From: Brachypodium distachyon
Taxonomy: Eukaryota; Streptophyta; Magnoliopsida; Poales; Poaceae
Direction of reading: 5' to 3'
NCBI RefSeq assembly: GCF_000005505.3
Contig: NC_016134.3
Coordinates: 36,580,150 to 36,644,149 of the forward strand
DNA: 64,000 nucleotides
Part shown: positions 46,571 to 57,769 of the stretch, piece after piece
Numbering within the stretch: position 1 is the first letter of the stretch
How the letters are laid out: every line of letters starts with the position of its first letter
Translations under genes and position numbers: made by a program
Notes under the pieces: model-generated
Seen by the model: only the letters and a program-made list of their open reading frames with translations
Database searches by the model: none
Told to the model about the DNA's origin: nothing

Positions 46571-46673
46571 TCTCACGGTACCCACCTCCCAACGATCCCA
46601 TCAATCCGTGCTTCTTCGAGACAACAAATCTTCCCCAATTCCTTCGTCTTGCACGAGAAACCCAACAGACTAG

Positions 46674-46997
<324 letters not shown>

Positions 46998-47866
46998 GCG
47001 ATAAGCTTCATCAGGGAACTGTAGGGAGTAGTTCGTGGTTTGTCGGTGAACTGGTTGCCATGGTGTTGATGTTCGGAATGTGTAGTTGTGATGTAATCCA
47101 ATGCTTTTGGGATGAAGAAATTTATTGTGATTCACATGCATCTCTCCCTGAACGTATCAGCATCAATCCAATCCTAATTTCTGCATGTAGTAACCTAATA
47201 TTTGGACAGATAACCTCTGTTCTAGAGTACTTGCAGTTTTATGACTATTTGATTTATCAAAAAAAATTGAAATTACTCCCTTCGTTCCATAAAGATTGGT
47301 ATGACTTGAAACTAGTTCTAATTCAAATACGTGCTAATCTTTATGAAACACTCACGTTCTGAATGTTCTGTTCGAGTATAACGCAACTAGCAGGCTAGAA
47401 GCTTTTGCTAAATTGTGCCGACAATTCTGAAACTGCTCGTGGCAGTAATGAAACAAGAGTCCGAGATCCACAGCAGAGAAAGTGTATTGCTTCAAGCAAG
47501 TGTTGGCTGAAAATCAAAGAGGTTCCACATTATACTACTCGTATTATATGCTGTAGTCATGTGATAATCTTTGATGGCTTTCTGTTTGGACGAAACTGGG
47601 TCCAATTTCTTCAGTGTAATTCAGGGTGGCATAAAAAACCGAGGAGAGTACTGCTGAACACACTGGAAAAAGCGAGGTTCATCATTTGATACTACAGTAT
47701 TAGATAATGCAGATTGCACATCCAAGCAAAGCAATTATCTCTGACTAGAAGATCATAGCGGCTACTCCGTAGCTTCGTTCTATCTGAAATCCTTAGAAAT
47801 ACAAGGCCAACTTGCTGTCTTGTTTAAAGTTTCAATAAAATAAAGACTGTTGATCGCTTGTCAAGA
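46998..47866. other. 3' flank of histone H4
   Basis: It contains the H4 3' untranslated region and a hairpin Stowaway-like relic at about 47276-47352 (TTCCATAAAGATTGGTATG pairing with CTAATCTTTATGAAAC). The same relic type occurs at about 16340-16365. No gene. Confidence 0.45.
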
Positions 47867-48190
47867 ATGTATTTCAAGAGGCTGGTTCCCACGCCTATCC
47901 TTGACAACCGGGAATCATGTCGTTCTTATGTTGTGTCCCAAGATAACTCCTCGACGCAGCGAGACGTTGGCGCAACATCAGAAGAAAGTTGCAAGGAGCG
48001 TGAAGATTGTGCCTTGCATGGCTTCGGGCTCTTGCCCCCCAAAGCAAAATTTGACAATGAGGTTCGTGACAAGCTTGAGAAGTTGATCCAAGGCCCATTG
48101 ACAGTGCAATCTATCCAGATGATCCAAGTGCTTGTCAAGAATGTGGAGAAGGTGAAGAAGAAGGATCGAAAAGGGATAGGAAAGGAGTGA
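47867..48190 (+). CDS. uncharacterised 107-residue protein or fragment
   Basis: The first ATG at 47867 gives a 107-residue hydrophilic protein. The middle is rich in Ser/Asp/Glu/Cys. The C-terminal half (PPKAKFDNEVRDKLEKLIQG onwards) looks like one long amphipathic helix ending in a Lys-rich tail (VEKVKKKDRKGIGKE). No domain is recognised, and codon use is not GC-rich like the neighbouring host genes. The downstream 330 bases end in an A8 run (48523-48530) after a TTCTTAACGAAATGA-type stretch, as in retroposed 3' ends. I think it is more likely a LINE or retro-copy fragment than a host gene. Confidence 0.35.
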   Translation: MYFKRLVPTPILDNRESCRSYVVSQDNSSTQRDVGATSEESCKEREDCALHGFGLLPPKAKFDNEVRDKLEKLIQGPLTVQSIQMIQVLVKNVEKVKKKDRKGIGKE

Positions 48191-48885
48191 CCAGAAGTTG
48201 GATGATTAGTCATCTTCAGTTGGGATTTTTGTCTAGCCCAACGACGTTGTGTGGTTGGAGGAGACATGTTGGTCTTCACTCAATGGGTTGCGAGCATTTG
48301 TTGAGTGTTGTTGTGTTTTTTTGCACGGAAGTGTGTTATTGTTTGAGATAGTGTAACATTGTTTTCTCATTTGGGAGTAGTCCGCATGCCCTCTTATGGG
48401 TTTGAGTGGTTCCCATTTCAAAAGTCTGTTTGTTGATGTATGGTTTTCGGTCAGTTTTTCTTCGCAAGCGGGACCAATTCTTCACTTCTTAACGAAATGA
48501 AGGAAAACCTGTCCGTTTCGGGAAAAAAAAGGAAGACTGTTGAGCTAGAACAATGCAAGAAGATTAGCCAAAACTCAATCCCAATTATGGGCCGCCGACA
48601 CACAAACAATTGAACTTAAACCATTTGAGAGAAACGTGCATATACGTTCTTAATCACCATAAACACTCGGTTCATTCATATGGTTTAACCATAGAGCAGG
48701 GCACGGTACTAGTACGCCGCCGCAGAAACGGCGACGGGGCAGTGTGGGACGGCAGGAACCACTGGCGAGTGGACAGACACACATGACACATTGGCATGGC
48801 ATTGCTGCCCAACAGAAGAAAATACTACTAGTAGCAAATCAGGGTTAAGAAGCCACCCCAATATAATTAGTGGCAGCTCCGTAAA
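48191..48885. other. retroelement-like tail and gene-free flank
   Basis: 48191-48530 reads like the 3' untranslated part of a retroposed sequence with a terminal A run. The remainder is the 3' flank of the minus-strand gene at 48886. Confidence 0.4.
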
Positions 48886-49527
48886 CTACTGCGGCACCCA
48901 TTCCATCGCGAATGCCGACTCGAACGCCGCCCGGCCCATCACAGCAGGCCCAGCTCCGGCTTCATCGACCAGGAGCAACATCAGCGCGCCGAGGGTGTCG
49001 TAGTAGCAATCGCAAGGGTGGTGGCTTGCGTCCTTGACCGCCACTTGCATCAGCGCCCGGTTCACCGCCTGCAGCGCCTGGGAGAGCGGCGGGCGGTCCG
49101 CGCAGACGTACAGCTCCGCCTCCGAGAACCGGACGCACGCCGCGAACGGCGGCGGCGGCTTAGGCTGCCCGCCGTTGTCGACGATGAAAGTTGCGCTCAG
49201 GAAGCACGACAGCTGGTGAGCGCGGAGCCGGAGATCCTCGTGGGACGCGCCCAGGAGGGCCCGGACGGCGGACACCGCCGCGGCGTAGGGGATCCAATGG
49301 AGCGCGTACGCGGCGCTCACGGCCGTGGCCGGCTCGTAACGGCCGCGAGCGCGGACTGGCGGGGGCTTGACGTCTAAGATCTCAGACTCCTCGACGATGT
49401 CGAACTCGGAATCACAGACGAACTCAGGTATTGGCATTGACATTGCTGCCGAGCTAGAGCTGGTCGAGGTGTCTGGTGCAGCGTTGCTTGCGTGGACTGT
49501 GGAAATGGAGTGGTAGGCAAGATGCAT
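48886..49527 (-). CDS. uncharacterised 213-residue grass protein
   Basis: Intronless 213-residue protein with strong GC3 bias over its whole length, like the host genes nearby. This supports real coding. The N-terminal 60 residues are Ser/acidic and probably disordered. From about 63 there is a compact Ala/Leu-rich helical domain (ATAVSAAYALHWIPYAAAVS, LLLVDEAGAGPAVMGRAAFE) with conserved-looking aromatic and Cys residues (CDCYYD). No signal peptide or membrane helix. I do not recognise the family. Both the ATG at 49527 and an internal Met (residue 29, before PIPEFVCDSE) could start it. Confidence 0.6.
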   Translation of the reverse strand: MHLAYHSISTVHASNAAPDTSTSSSSAAMSMPIPEFVCDSEFDIVEESEILDVKPPPVRARGRYEPATAVSAAYALHWIPYAAAVSAVRALLGASHEDLRLRAHQLSCFLSATFIVDNGGQPKPPPPFAACVRFSEAELYVCADRPPLSQALQAVNRALMQVAVKDASHHPCDCYYDTLGALMLLLVDEAGAGPAVMGRAAFESAFAMEWVPQ

Positions 49528-50318
49528 TCTACTCTCATTTTTGGGGGGGAAGATGTATTCTACTCTGGCCTATTTGTAGCTAACTACAGCATTGCTGCTG
49601 GACTCTGCGGTTAATTAACGCGTTCATAACGTCAATTAATTTGTTTCCTCGGGAATGGCCGAACAATGGTGCATCGGGAACCAAAAGGCCCTTGCGTGCT
49701 GGTGAGTTCGTCCGCTTCTATTCCAGCGCATCCGGATGTTCCGTTCAGAAATGCATTTACTCGCTTTCAGTCTCCTCCTCACTTTAATTTGATCGATTCG
49801 CCCTTGGAAGTTGGAACTCCGCACTGAATTAATTTCAATTTCCTGCACTTTTTTTTTCACGAGTACACAAACAACGCATGCATTCAATCTCTGCCTCTGT
49901 CCCTTCGTTCACCGCTTTGAAGGCATCTCGAGGAAGAAACGCTCGATCGAGGCTTTCTGGAGCTGCGACCTGCGGGTGACACGCAGCAGGGGAAAAGCTC
50001 AGGTTCGGAGATTCCTATAAATTAATCTGCTATAGACAAAGTTTACTCGTAATTGGGAAAAATACAAGTACAAGTACAAGAAACGTGTATATCAGCCAGT
50101 ATATACCAACACAAATGCAAACTAGACACACGAGCATGCGCACGCATCGCCAGATTTAAACATGTCTAGCAAACAAGCACGCGCGCATGCTATTCCACTC
50201 ACATCGTGCACGCACGGTCCCTTCCCCCAATTGCCCTACGGCCTCCTCCTCCGATCCTCTCTATACAGCTTGTTCAGGCGCGCTCGCAATGCCCCCCCCC
50301 CCCCCCCCCCGGCCAGCC
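49528..50318. other. spacer with C homopolymer
   Basis: No gene. A 19-base C run lies at 50292-50310, within the presumed 3' untranslated region of the pectin methylesterase, just past its stop codon. Confidence 0.45.
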
Positions 50319-52359
50319 TTATCCGAAAAAGTCGTACTTGACCGGCGTGCCGGTCGGGTCAATCCACGGCTGGGCGTGCAGGAAGTTCTCCAGGGTGAAC
50401 TTGGTGGCTTCGTCCTTGCTGAGCGCCTTCTTGTACCCGGGCCAGTTGACGCGCCCCGCCGTGTCAGCTCCGGGCCCTTTGTTGCCGTACTCGGCGTAGA
50501 AGAGCGTCTTGAGCCCGAAGTCGCCGGCCCAGGGCATGTACCCGGCCTTGTCGATCAGCGCCGGGATCTCGGACTCCATGATGATGGTGCGCGAGAACTC
50601 GCGCCAGGGCCGGCCCAGGTAGTTGCGGATGGGCGGGCGCCCGGGGGCCGTGAGCGGCGGCTCGGCGTTGAGCTCGCACTTCTGGAGCACGAAGCCCGTG
50701 GCCTCACGCCCGTCGGCGCGGCCCTGCGCCGTGGCGATGTTCTGCTGGTTGTCCATCGGGCGGCGGAACGTGATGATGCAGTTCTGGAACATGGCCGCCG
50801 CGTCGCCGAAGATGAAGTCAATGGTGCCCGTGATGATGCAGTTGCGGTAGAACTGGGTCTGGGAGTGCGCGTAGAGCGTGTCCTGGAACGCGTCCATGCG
50901 GCAGTTGAGGAAGATGGACTTGTCCGACTGCACCAGCAGCGCCACCGCCTGGTGCTTCTCCGGGCCCGCCGTGTTCTGGAACGCCATCCCGATCGCCATG
51001 AACCCGTCGCCCAGCGCGGCTACAAATAAAAGCAATTAACAATGTTTCGTCGTTTGGACAAAGGCCGGTCGATCGATCGATCGATCCACGACGAGTCAAC
51101 TCAATTTTTTTTTACCGAAGGTTGCCGTCTTGAAGGTCGTGAGCCCGTCGACGAAGTTCTTCTTGCCGGTGACGATCGATTTCTTGGCACCATCGCCGTA
51201 CACGGTCACGTTCGCCATCTGCCTGGTGATCACAACGTACTCCTCGTAGACACCCTCCTTCACGTAGATCACGTATCTAGGATAGGAGGCACAAAACAAG
51301 CAAAGGCCATACATCACATGAGACGTGTGCGTGTAACGATGCATGTAAGACGGACATGCGCATAGATGGTACACACCTTCCAGCGTAGGTCTTTGGCATG
51401 GCAGCGAGTGCCTCGTTGATGGTCTTGAATTTGCCGCTGCCGTCCTTTGCCACCACCACGTTGGGCGTCATGGTGTTCTTGAACCCGCCGCCCTTGAGAA
51501 CCCTCCGTTCACTGTCGGGGACCCACTCCGGTATGCCGTCGTCCCCGAGGACCGGCTCGCCCTCCTCGGCCAACAGCCGGCGCTTCTCGGGGATCTTGAT
51601 GCCGGCGAGGAACGTGGAGGCCTGCTCGATGAGCGCCAGCGCGTTGCTGGTGAGCTCCTTCCCTTTGACAAACGAGTCCTTCACCTTGGTCCTGAATTCC
51701 CCATCGGGGAACCCGTCGATGCACGTCTCCTGGTGCGCGATCACCGCGCTGAGCCAGACCCGGAGCTGGTACCCTTGCTTGGTGAGGCTGTCCTTGGCGT
51801 CCATGCCACTGAGCGTTCGGTTGAGCTCGTCCTTGGCGTACTCGAAGAACTCCTTGCAGTCGGCCACGGCGGCCTTCACGCGCGGGTCGTTGCTCATGAT
51901 CAGGTCGGCGCGGTCGAACGCCTGCGAGATCGCTTCGCCGATGACCTGCACGGCCGTGCGGACCACGTCCTTGGGCGACGTGGTGCTCGCGTTCGCCGCC
52001 TTGCTCAGGCTCTCCTGGCACGTGACCTGGAAGTCTGTCTGCTTGCACAGTATCGTGATTGTCTTGGACACGGCTTTTAGGTCCATCGGCGCTGCAGAGG
52101 ATTCCTCGTCGTCGTCGCCGCCGGAGCTGGAGCCGGACTTACCCTTTGATGAGGACGAGCCCTTCTTGCTGGATGACCCTTTGCCATCCTTGTCCTTTCC
52201 TGACTTCCCGTTGTACACGAAGGCGACGCCACAGACAATGATTATAATGATGATGACGATTCCTCCGGCAATCATGAGGCGCTTCTGCTGCTGCCGCGCC
52301 TTCTCGGCACGGCGGCGCTCGGTGAGCGGGCCGAAGTCGCCGAACGCCGACGACGACAT
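50319..52359 (-). CDS. pectin methylesterase with PMEI pro-domain, membrane-anchored
   Basis: Three exons: 52359-51377, 51276-51116 and 51019-50319. Both introns (100 and 96 bp) have GT-AG ends and the spliced frame is 614 residues. The enzyme (CE8) removes methyl esters from cell-wall homogalacturonan, controlling wall stiffness. Order: cytosolic basic tail, transmembrane helix (about 28-48, with seven consecutive Ile), Ser/Lys linker, PMEI inhibitor pro-domain (about 91-252; Cys pairs in ILCKQTDFQVTC and DCKEFF...ETCIDGF), processing motifs RRLL (260-263) and RRVL (285-288), then the catalytic domain. Active-site signatures are GDGF (385-388), Q405, QDTLY (D428), GTIDFIFGD (D449) and YLGRPW (R518, W520). 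The pro-domain is normally cut off by subtilases in the Golgi. All catalytic residues are present, so it should be active. Confidence 0.96.
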
Positions 52360-52952
52360 GGTCGACCAAGCAGCTGTTTATTTTTTATTTTTTATGCAAC
52401 CTTTTCTCCTTTATTCACTGCTTCTTTTCCTTTCTCTCACTCTCTGCCTTAGATCAGACATGGCAGAGAGGATCGGAGAAAGGGGGCGGGAGGCATCGGA
52501 AAACGAAGGTTTATTTGGGCACCGTGGAATTCCGAGGAAAGAAGGGTCGGGAGACGTTTGTGGAGGCTATATTTGGGGGTTCCTTGTTCCTTGATTAGTA
52601 CCAATAGCCTCACCATGCAACAATGGCCGCTAACTTGTCTTAATTAGCATGCATTGTTCAGTGTTTACAGCCTATTTTTGTCACGGCAGGAAAGGGGCGG
52701 GTCGATCGGTCGATGATTTACTAACATTTGCTTTTGACAATGGGTGAAAGCTAATTCATGAAACTAAAACCACACATATGTGATCATCATGTGTGAGTTT
52801 CGTTAGGTGGACCTTTTGTTTTGTCATGATATAGTTAAGCCATAATTTAGTCACTTCAGGAGCGCAGCGTATGAGATTGCCAAATCTATCTATCATATCC
52901 ACAGACACTGGTTCCACACGTGAGAATTGACATTGACACCTAGACATGACAC
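52360..52952. other. promoter region of the pectin methylesterase
   Basis: A candidate TATA-like AAATATAG (minus strand, about 52566-52573) lies about 210 bp upstream of the ATG. The first 100 bases are pyrimidine-rich on the plus strand. Beyond 52740 the sequence may already belong to the CACTA-like element listed below. Confidence 0.4.
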
Positions 52953-53591
52953 CCAGGTGTGCAAAACCGAACCGAAAACCGAAAACCGGAAAAAAAAAAT
53001 AACCGAAACCGAACCGAAATTTCGGTTTTCGGTTTCGGTTCCAGTTCCAAGAAAGCGGAACCGATTCGGATTCGGTTATTTCGGTTAGAAACCGAACGGT
53101 TTCGGTTAAACCAAAAAAAACCGAATCAATATAAATGATATGGTGTGCTAGTTAACAGATGTGAAGCATTACCCTAGTGGTCTGTACTGTGCTCGTTGGC
53201 TTGTTGGTCATGAGTTCGAGTGCCTCTGCTTGCAATTTTTGTTTCATTTTTCCTGGCCAGTTGGGTCGGATATAGGGCAACATGGGCCATCCTCTTTAGA
53301 CTATAGTGCAATATGCGCCTCTGAACAAGCCTCTTTAGTCTAGAGCAATATCAGAAGTAAATTGGGCCAGCTAGGCACTGAGACAGTTCAATTTTTTTTG
53401 TTTAGGAAGGAAACATGTGTATAAAAAATTATGTGTCGCTCAAAAATTTGCGTCAACTTTGGTTAATTGGGTTATAACCGAAACCGAACCGTATTTTTAT
53501 ACGTAACCGTATTAAACCGAAGTATGCAAACCGTATTAACCGAAAAACCATATAAACCGAACCGAACCGAAAAACCGAATGCACGGGGTGA
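52953..53591 (+). mobile_element. CCGAA-rich hAT-like MITE, copy A
   Basis: A 639-bp element flanked by the perfect 8-bp duplication CATGACAC (52945-52952 and 53592-53599). Both ends carry dense CCGAACCGAAAACCG arrays in opposite orientation and the outer GGTGTGCAAAACCG / (inverted) CCGTGCATTCGG termini. The arms can form a very strong hairpin (ACCGAAATTTCGGTTTTCGG). The centre contains a tRNA-like body (listed separately). There is no reading frame. The sister copy is at 63248-63919. The 8-bp duplication indicates mobilisation by a hAT transposase. Confidence 0.85.
53165..53235 (+). repeat. tRNA-like body inside CCGAA element copy A
   Basis: CCTAGTGGTCTGTAC (A box-like) is followed by GAGTTCGAGTGCC (B box-like, close to GGTTCGANNCC), then a T-rich stretch. 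Spacing fits a tRNA-derived promoter. The same arrangement occurs in copy B. It is not a functional tRNA by inspection. Confidence 0.5.
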
Positions 53592-53689
53592 CATGACACA
53601 TACATGAAATTGCTGAGGTGGCGACACATAGACGAGATTGGCTTGTGACAATGACACCTAGACACGACACGGAGGCCAAATCGCTGAGG

Positions 53690-53957
53690 TGGCCGCTCAA
53701 TTGTAGCAATGCATCACTCTATGACCATCTAAATTGGTCACAATTAATTAAACATAATATCGTAAACTGCATTAGTTGTTTTATGACCATTTTGTACGAT
53801 GGAATTATGACCTTTTTGATCCAAATGGTCGCAAAAATTTAGAGACTGGACCCTTCCGAACACTCCATGACAATTTAGTGTAAAATGGTCATAGATTTAT
53901 GACCATTTCAAGCATGGTCATTAAGAAAAGGTCATAATGAACACATTTCTTGTAGTT
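53690..53957. mobile_element. CACTA-type transposon terminus
   Basis: An array of TATGACCATTT / AAATGGTCATA words, typical CACTA subterminal repeats, runs up to ATTTCTTGTAGTT at 53945-53957. Its complement (CTACAAGAAAT) is the CACTACAAGAAA terminus with its first bases decayed. The other end was not found. The flanking block GACACCTAGACA(T/C)GACAC appears on both sides of CCGAA copy A, so copy A seems to have inserted into this older element. Confidence 0.65.
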
Positions 53958-54065
53958 CATGGGTTGCTTGGACTTACAAAAACAAAGTCACTTTTGATAA
54001 GTACATGCTTCGGTCTCCTTTTGAAATTGTATTTGCTACCTGCTCGTTTCTCCTCTCTTGGGCAG

Positions 54066-54175
54066 GTCTTGAGAATCTGGTTGATGTTGAGTTACTCAAG
54101 GAGAGAGCCAAATTGCTGGTGGCCAATGCCCAGGACATGATCAACGGTCCCGTTGGATCATGCACGCCTGACTGA
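54066..54175 (+). pseudogene. orphan terminal exon of an unidentified gene
   Basis: A convincing 3' splice site (pyrimidine-rich CTGCTCGTTTCTCCTCTC, then TTGGGCAG at 54065) opens a 110-nt exon. It reads LENLVDVELLKERAKLLVAN, then AQDMINGPVGSCTPD, and a TGA at 54173-54175. The composition is strongly protein-like. No upstream exon is visible, because the sequence on its left is the CACTA terminus and on its right the hAT at 54292. It may be a gene tail cut off by transposon insertion or a fragment captured by one. Family not recognised. Confidence 0.45.
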
Positions 54176-54283
54176 TGCATGATCCATGTTGCTTGTGATG
54201 TATTTGTGCGTATTCTTGGTCTTCTTCCTCGTTAGTTCAAATGATGGACCAATGATTTGGCAATTTGCCTTGCAAGGGGTATG

Positions 54284-54291
54284 TCTGGAGC
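54284..54291. repeat. left target-site duplication of the hAT element
   Basis: TCTGGAGC, repeated perfectly at 60999-61006. Confidence 0.95.
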
Positions 54292-54768
54292 CAGGCCCGA
54301 CCCTGGGGAGGTGCCAGCGGTGCCCACGCACTGGGCCCCCACATTTGGAGGGCCCCCAACATATACTGGTCTAATATATACACTTCTTCAGTTGGGCCGG
54401 CCCAGAACAAACTCTAACTCCCGATCAGGACTCTTTGGGCTGATGGACTCCCTCAATACCTCCACGATCGCTTATTCGCTGCTCTTCCCTCAATCGATCT
54501 CCCCCAGTCGCTGCTCTCTGCCTTGTTCGCGTGTTCCCGTCACCCCAAGACAAAAACCCTTCGCCTCCCCAACCGATTGCGAGCCCGCCCTTGGCAGTGC
54601 CGCCCCTGCTGTGATCGCCAATCGGGGACTGCATCGCCAGGAGATAGCCAGAAAGGTGATCACCAATCCACGCCCATGCATCCAGCTCTGAGCCCTCCCC
54701 TCTTTAATTCTTAATTTGTTTTCAATTTGTGATTGTGTGTTTATCTACTATAGTTTAATTTCAGGATT

Positions 54769-57285
54769 ATGTCGTCAAGAATTAGAAAATATCCATCTGA
54801 CAGTGAGAAAAGGAAAAGGAAGAAACGAGATGAGGATATGATAAAGTCGCTGAAAGGATCCATGGATAAATATTTAAAGAGTAACATGAGCACGCCCGAC
54901 ATAGCAAGAAATCCAGATGAGTGGGCAATAGTTGTTGTGGAAGAGGCCCCTGAAGAGAACAATGTTGACAACAACATGGATGATAACAATGTGAGTGATC
55001 ATGAGCCTGTATTTAATTCTCCGGAATCTGCTAGTGTTGATGAGGAACCAGTTTTTAGCACTGATATTTATGATCCAATAAATTGGGATAATCTTGATAA
55101 CAAAGTAAGGGATATGTTAGTGGAGAAGGGGCCTCAAAGAGAAGAAAATTTTGAATATCCATTGGATGCTGATGGAAGACATTTTTCATACATTCATTAC
55201 TCTGGAAAATTGAGCAATGGAGAGGTACGTGACAGAAAATGGTTAGTTTATTCAAAACTTGGTAAAAACGTGTTTTGTTTTTGCTGTAAGCTTTTCAGTT
55301 CTAACCATTGCAAGAATTCATTGGGACGTGATGGTTTTTATGATTGGAGGCATATCAGTGTGAGATTGAAAGAACATGAAGCTAGTGTTGAGCATCTTAC
55401 CAACATGAAGTCTTGGAATGAGCTGAGAGCTAGATTGAGCAAACATGAAACAATTGACAAAGAGTTACAGCAAGAAATCTCAAAGGAGAAAGAACGCATA
55501 AGGCAAGTTTTATTTAGAATAATTGCTATTGTGAAATTTCTTGGTAAACGCAGCTTGGCTTTTAGAGGTTCTAGTGAGCAGCTCTACAATGCCATTAATG
55601 GTAATTTTTAGCTTGCATTGAGATGGTCTCAAAATTGATTTGGTAATGCAAGAACACCTTAGGCGTATTGAAAAGAAAGAGATTCATTATCACTACCTTA
55701 GCCATAAAATTCAGAATGAGTTGATTTCTCTCATGGCTTCTGACATTAACAATTCTATTATCAAGATCGTTAAAAAAGCAAAGTATTTCTCTGTTATCCT
55801 TGATTGCACCCCTGATGTCAGTCACCAGGAACAATTGAGTTTTTTGGTTCGATGTGTCAATATGTTCGATGGCAAAATAAAAACTGGGGAGTTCTTTCTT
55901 GGTTTCTTGATACTTCAGGACACATCGGGTGAGGAGATTTTTAATGTACTAGTTGAATCCATCAAGTCTTTTGGCCTTAATATTGATGACATTAGGGGTC
56001 AAGGTTATGATAATGGCTCTAATATGGAAGGAAAATACAAGGGGGTGCAAAAGAGGTTGCTTGATAAAAATGGAAGAGCTTTCTATATGCCATGTGCTTG
56101 CCATAGTCTGAATCTCACTCTCTATGATATGGCTAAATCTTGTGAAAAGGCTATCACTTTTTTTGGAATTGTGCAGAGGATATATGTCTTATTTTCTGGT
56201 TCTACCAAAAGATGGAATGTTTTGCTTGGCCATGTTGAAGGTTTTACTATGAAATCTTTGAGCAATACTCGTTGGGAGAGTCGCATCAAAAGTGTCAAAG
56301 CAATTAGATATCAAGCTCTTCAGATAAGGTCAGCTTTGCAGGAGTTACGTGATGATACTACTGCTGAAGCTAAAGATAGAAGTGATGCAAATAATTTATT
56401 TGAAGTGCTTGGCAGCTTTCAGTTTATACTCGGCATGGTTATTTGGCATGATATTTTGTTTGCTATAAATACGGTGAGCAAGAAGCTGCAGTCACCATCT
56501 ATGTGCATTGAGGCTGCCTTACAACAAATAGAAGGTATGAAAAGTTACTTTGCCACCTATAGAAGTGAAGGATTTTCTACTAGTTTGATCACTGCTACAG
56601 AAATTGCCTCTGAAATGAGCGTAGAGCCATCATTTCCAGAAAAGTGCATTGCCGTTAGGAAGAAGCACTTTGATGAAAATGACTGCGATGAAGCAATTTT
56701 GCAAGCGAGATGGATTTTAAAGTTAATTATTTTTTGGTTATGGTTGATATGGCAATCGGATCATTGACGCGCAGATTTGAAGAACTCCAGTCATTCAAGG
56801 ATATATTTGGGTTCTTAATGAGTACAGAAAGCTTGAAGTCTTTGGGAGGTTTTGAACTAAGGGATTGTTGCACTAAACTTGCAAAGACTTTCTCTCTACA
56901 TGGTTCATATGATGTTGAATTAAATGATCTAATTTCTGAGCTAACTGTTATAAAGTCAAGTTTGCCAGATAGGCCAATGTCTGCAATGGAGATTTTTGAG
57001 CTTGTGAGAGAAGAAGAATGCTACCCTAATGTTTCTATTGCTTATCGGATCTTATTCACTATGCCTGTCACTGCGGCATCAGCTGAAAGAAGTTTCTCAA
57101 AGTTGAAATTGTTAAAGAACTATTTAAGATCGACGATGTCTCAAGAGAGGTTAAATGGTTTGGCAACTTTATGCATTGAGAAGAAATTGGTGGATGAGAT
57201 CGATACTCACAGCATCATCGACGACTTTGCATCAAGAAATGTTAGAAGAAATTTTCAAGGTAATCTATATAACTTTTTGATATAA
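54769..57285 (+). pseudogene. hAT transposase, TTF and DUF4371 type, three frame breaks
   Basis: Starts MSSRIRKYPSDSEKRKRKKR. Order: basic leader, acidic linker, TTF-type zinc finger (YSGKLSNGEVRDRKWLVYSK, CFCCKLFS, near 55190-55300), the DUF4371 / RNase H-like core ([46 protein letters not shown]) and the C-terminal hAT dimerisation domain (MPVTAASAERSFSKLKLLKN). The reading frame shifts three times: at 55604-55610, at about 55633-55640 and at about 56695-56710. Each is explained by one missing base in a T-rich run, and together they return to the original frame. Either the gene is dead or the runs are sequencing errors. The protein would cut and rejoin the element ends. Related remnant at 8962-9323. 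Confidence 0.9.
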
Positions 57286-57769
57286 ACGCAATTTTTTATC
57301 CATTGTCAGTTTTTGATGGTTAAATTATATATATACATGGCAAATTCTCCCGTACTCAATACTCCATTCACCCCCAACGGAGTATTGGGGAAGGGCATAT
57401 CTGACTTTTTTACATTTTTGCATCAGCAAAGAGTAAAAAAAAAGTCTGTATCCCTCAATTTTACCGAACACTCTCCTCCCTCCTCACGGAGCACCGCCGT
57501 GCTCAGCTTCTCTCTCCGCGCTGCCGCCGTCCTTGCCCTCCTCCAACGCGCCACCACCGCCTTCCCTGCCAGCGACGCCCTCGCCCTCCTCCAGCGTGCG
57601 TCGCCGACCTCGCCGCTGTCATCGCCCTCCTCCAGTGCGCCACCGTCGCCTTCCCTGCCAGCGCCGCCCTCGCCCTCCTCCAGCGCGCAGCGCCGACCTC
57701 GCCGCCCTCCTCCCAGCGCACCAAATCCGAGGAAGCTGCCTTCAAAGGAGCATGTTGTTCCCAGTAATT

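Noticed and set aside
45636..46673. Overlapping long frames across the GGTGCTGCAAG minisatellite (both strands), including Cys/Arg-rich repeats
   Set aside because: Every frame is open because the repeat is GC-rich and stop-poor. No frame has family similarity and periodicity is irregular in codons.
50187..52594. Plus-strand frames opposite the pectin methylesterase exons
   Set aside because: Antisense shadows; the sense strand has a complete spliced enzyme with catalytic residues.
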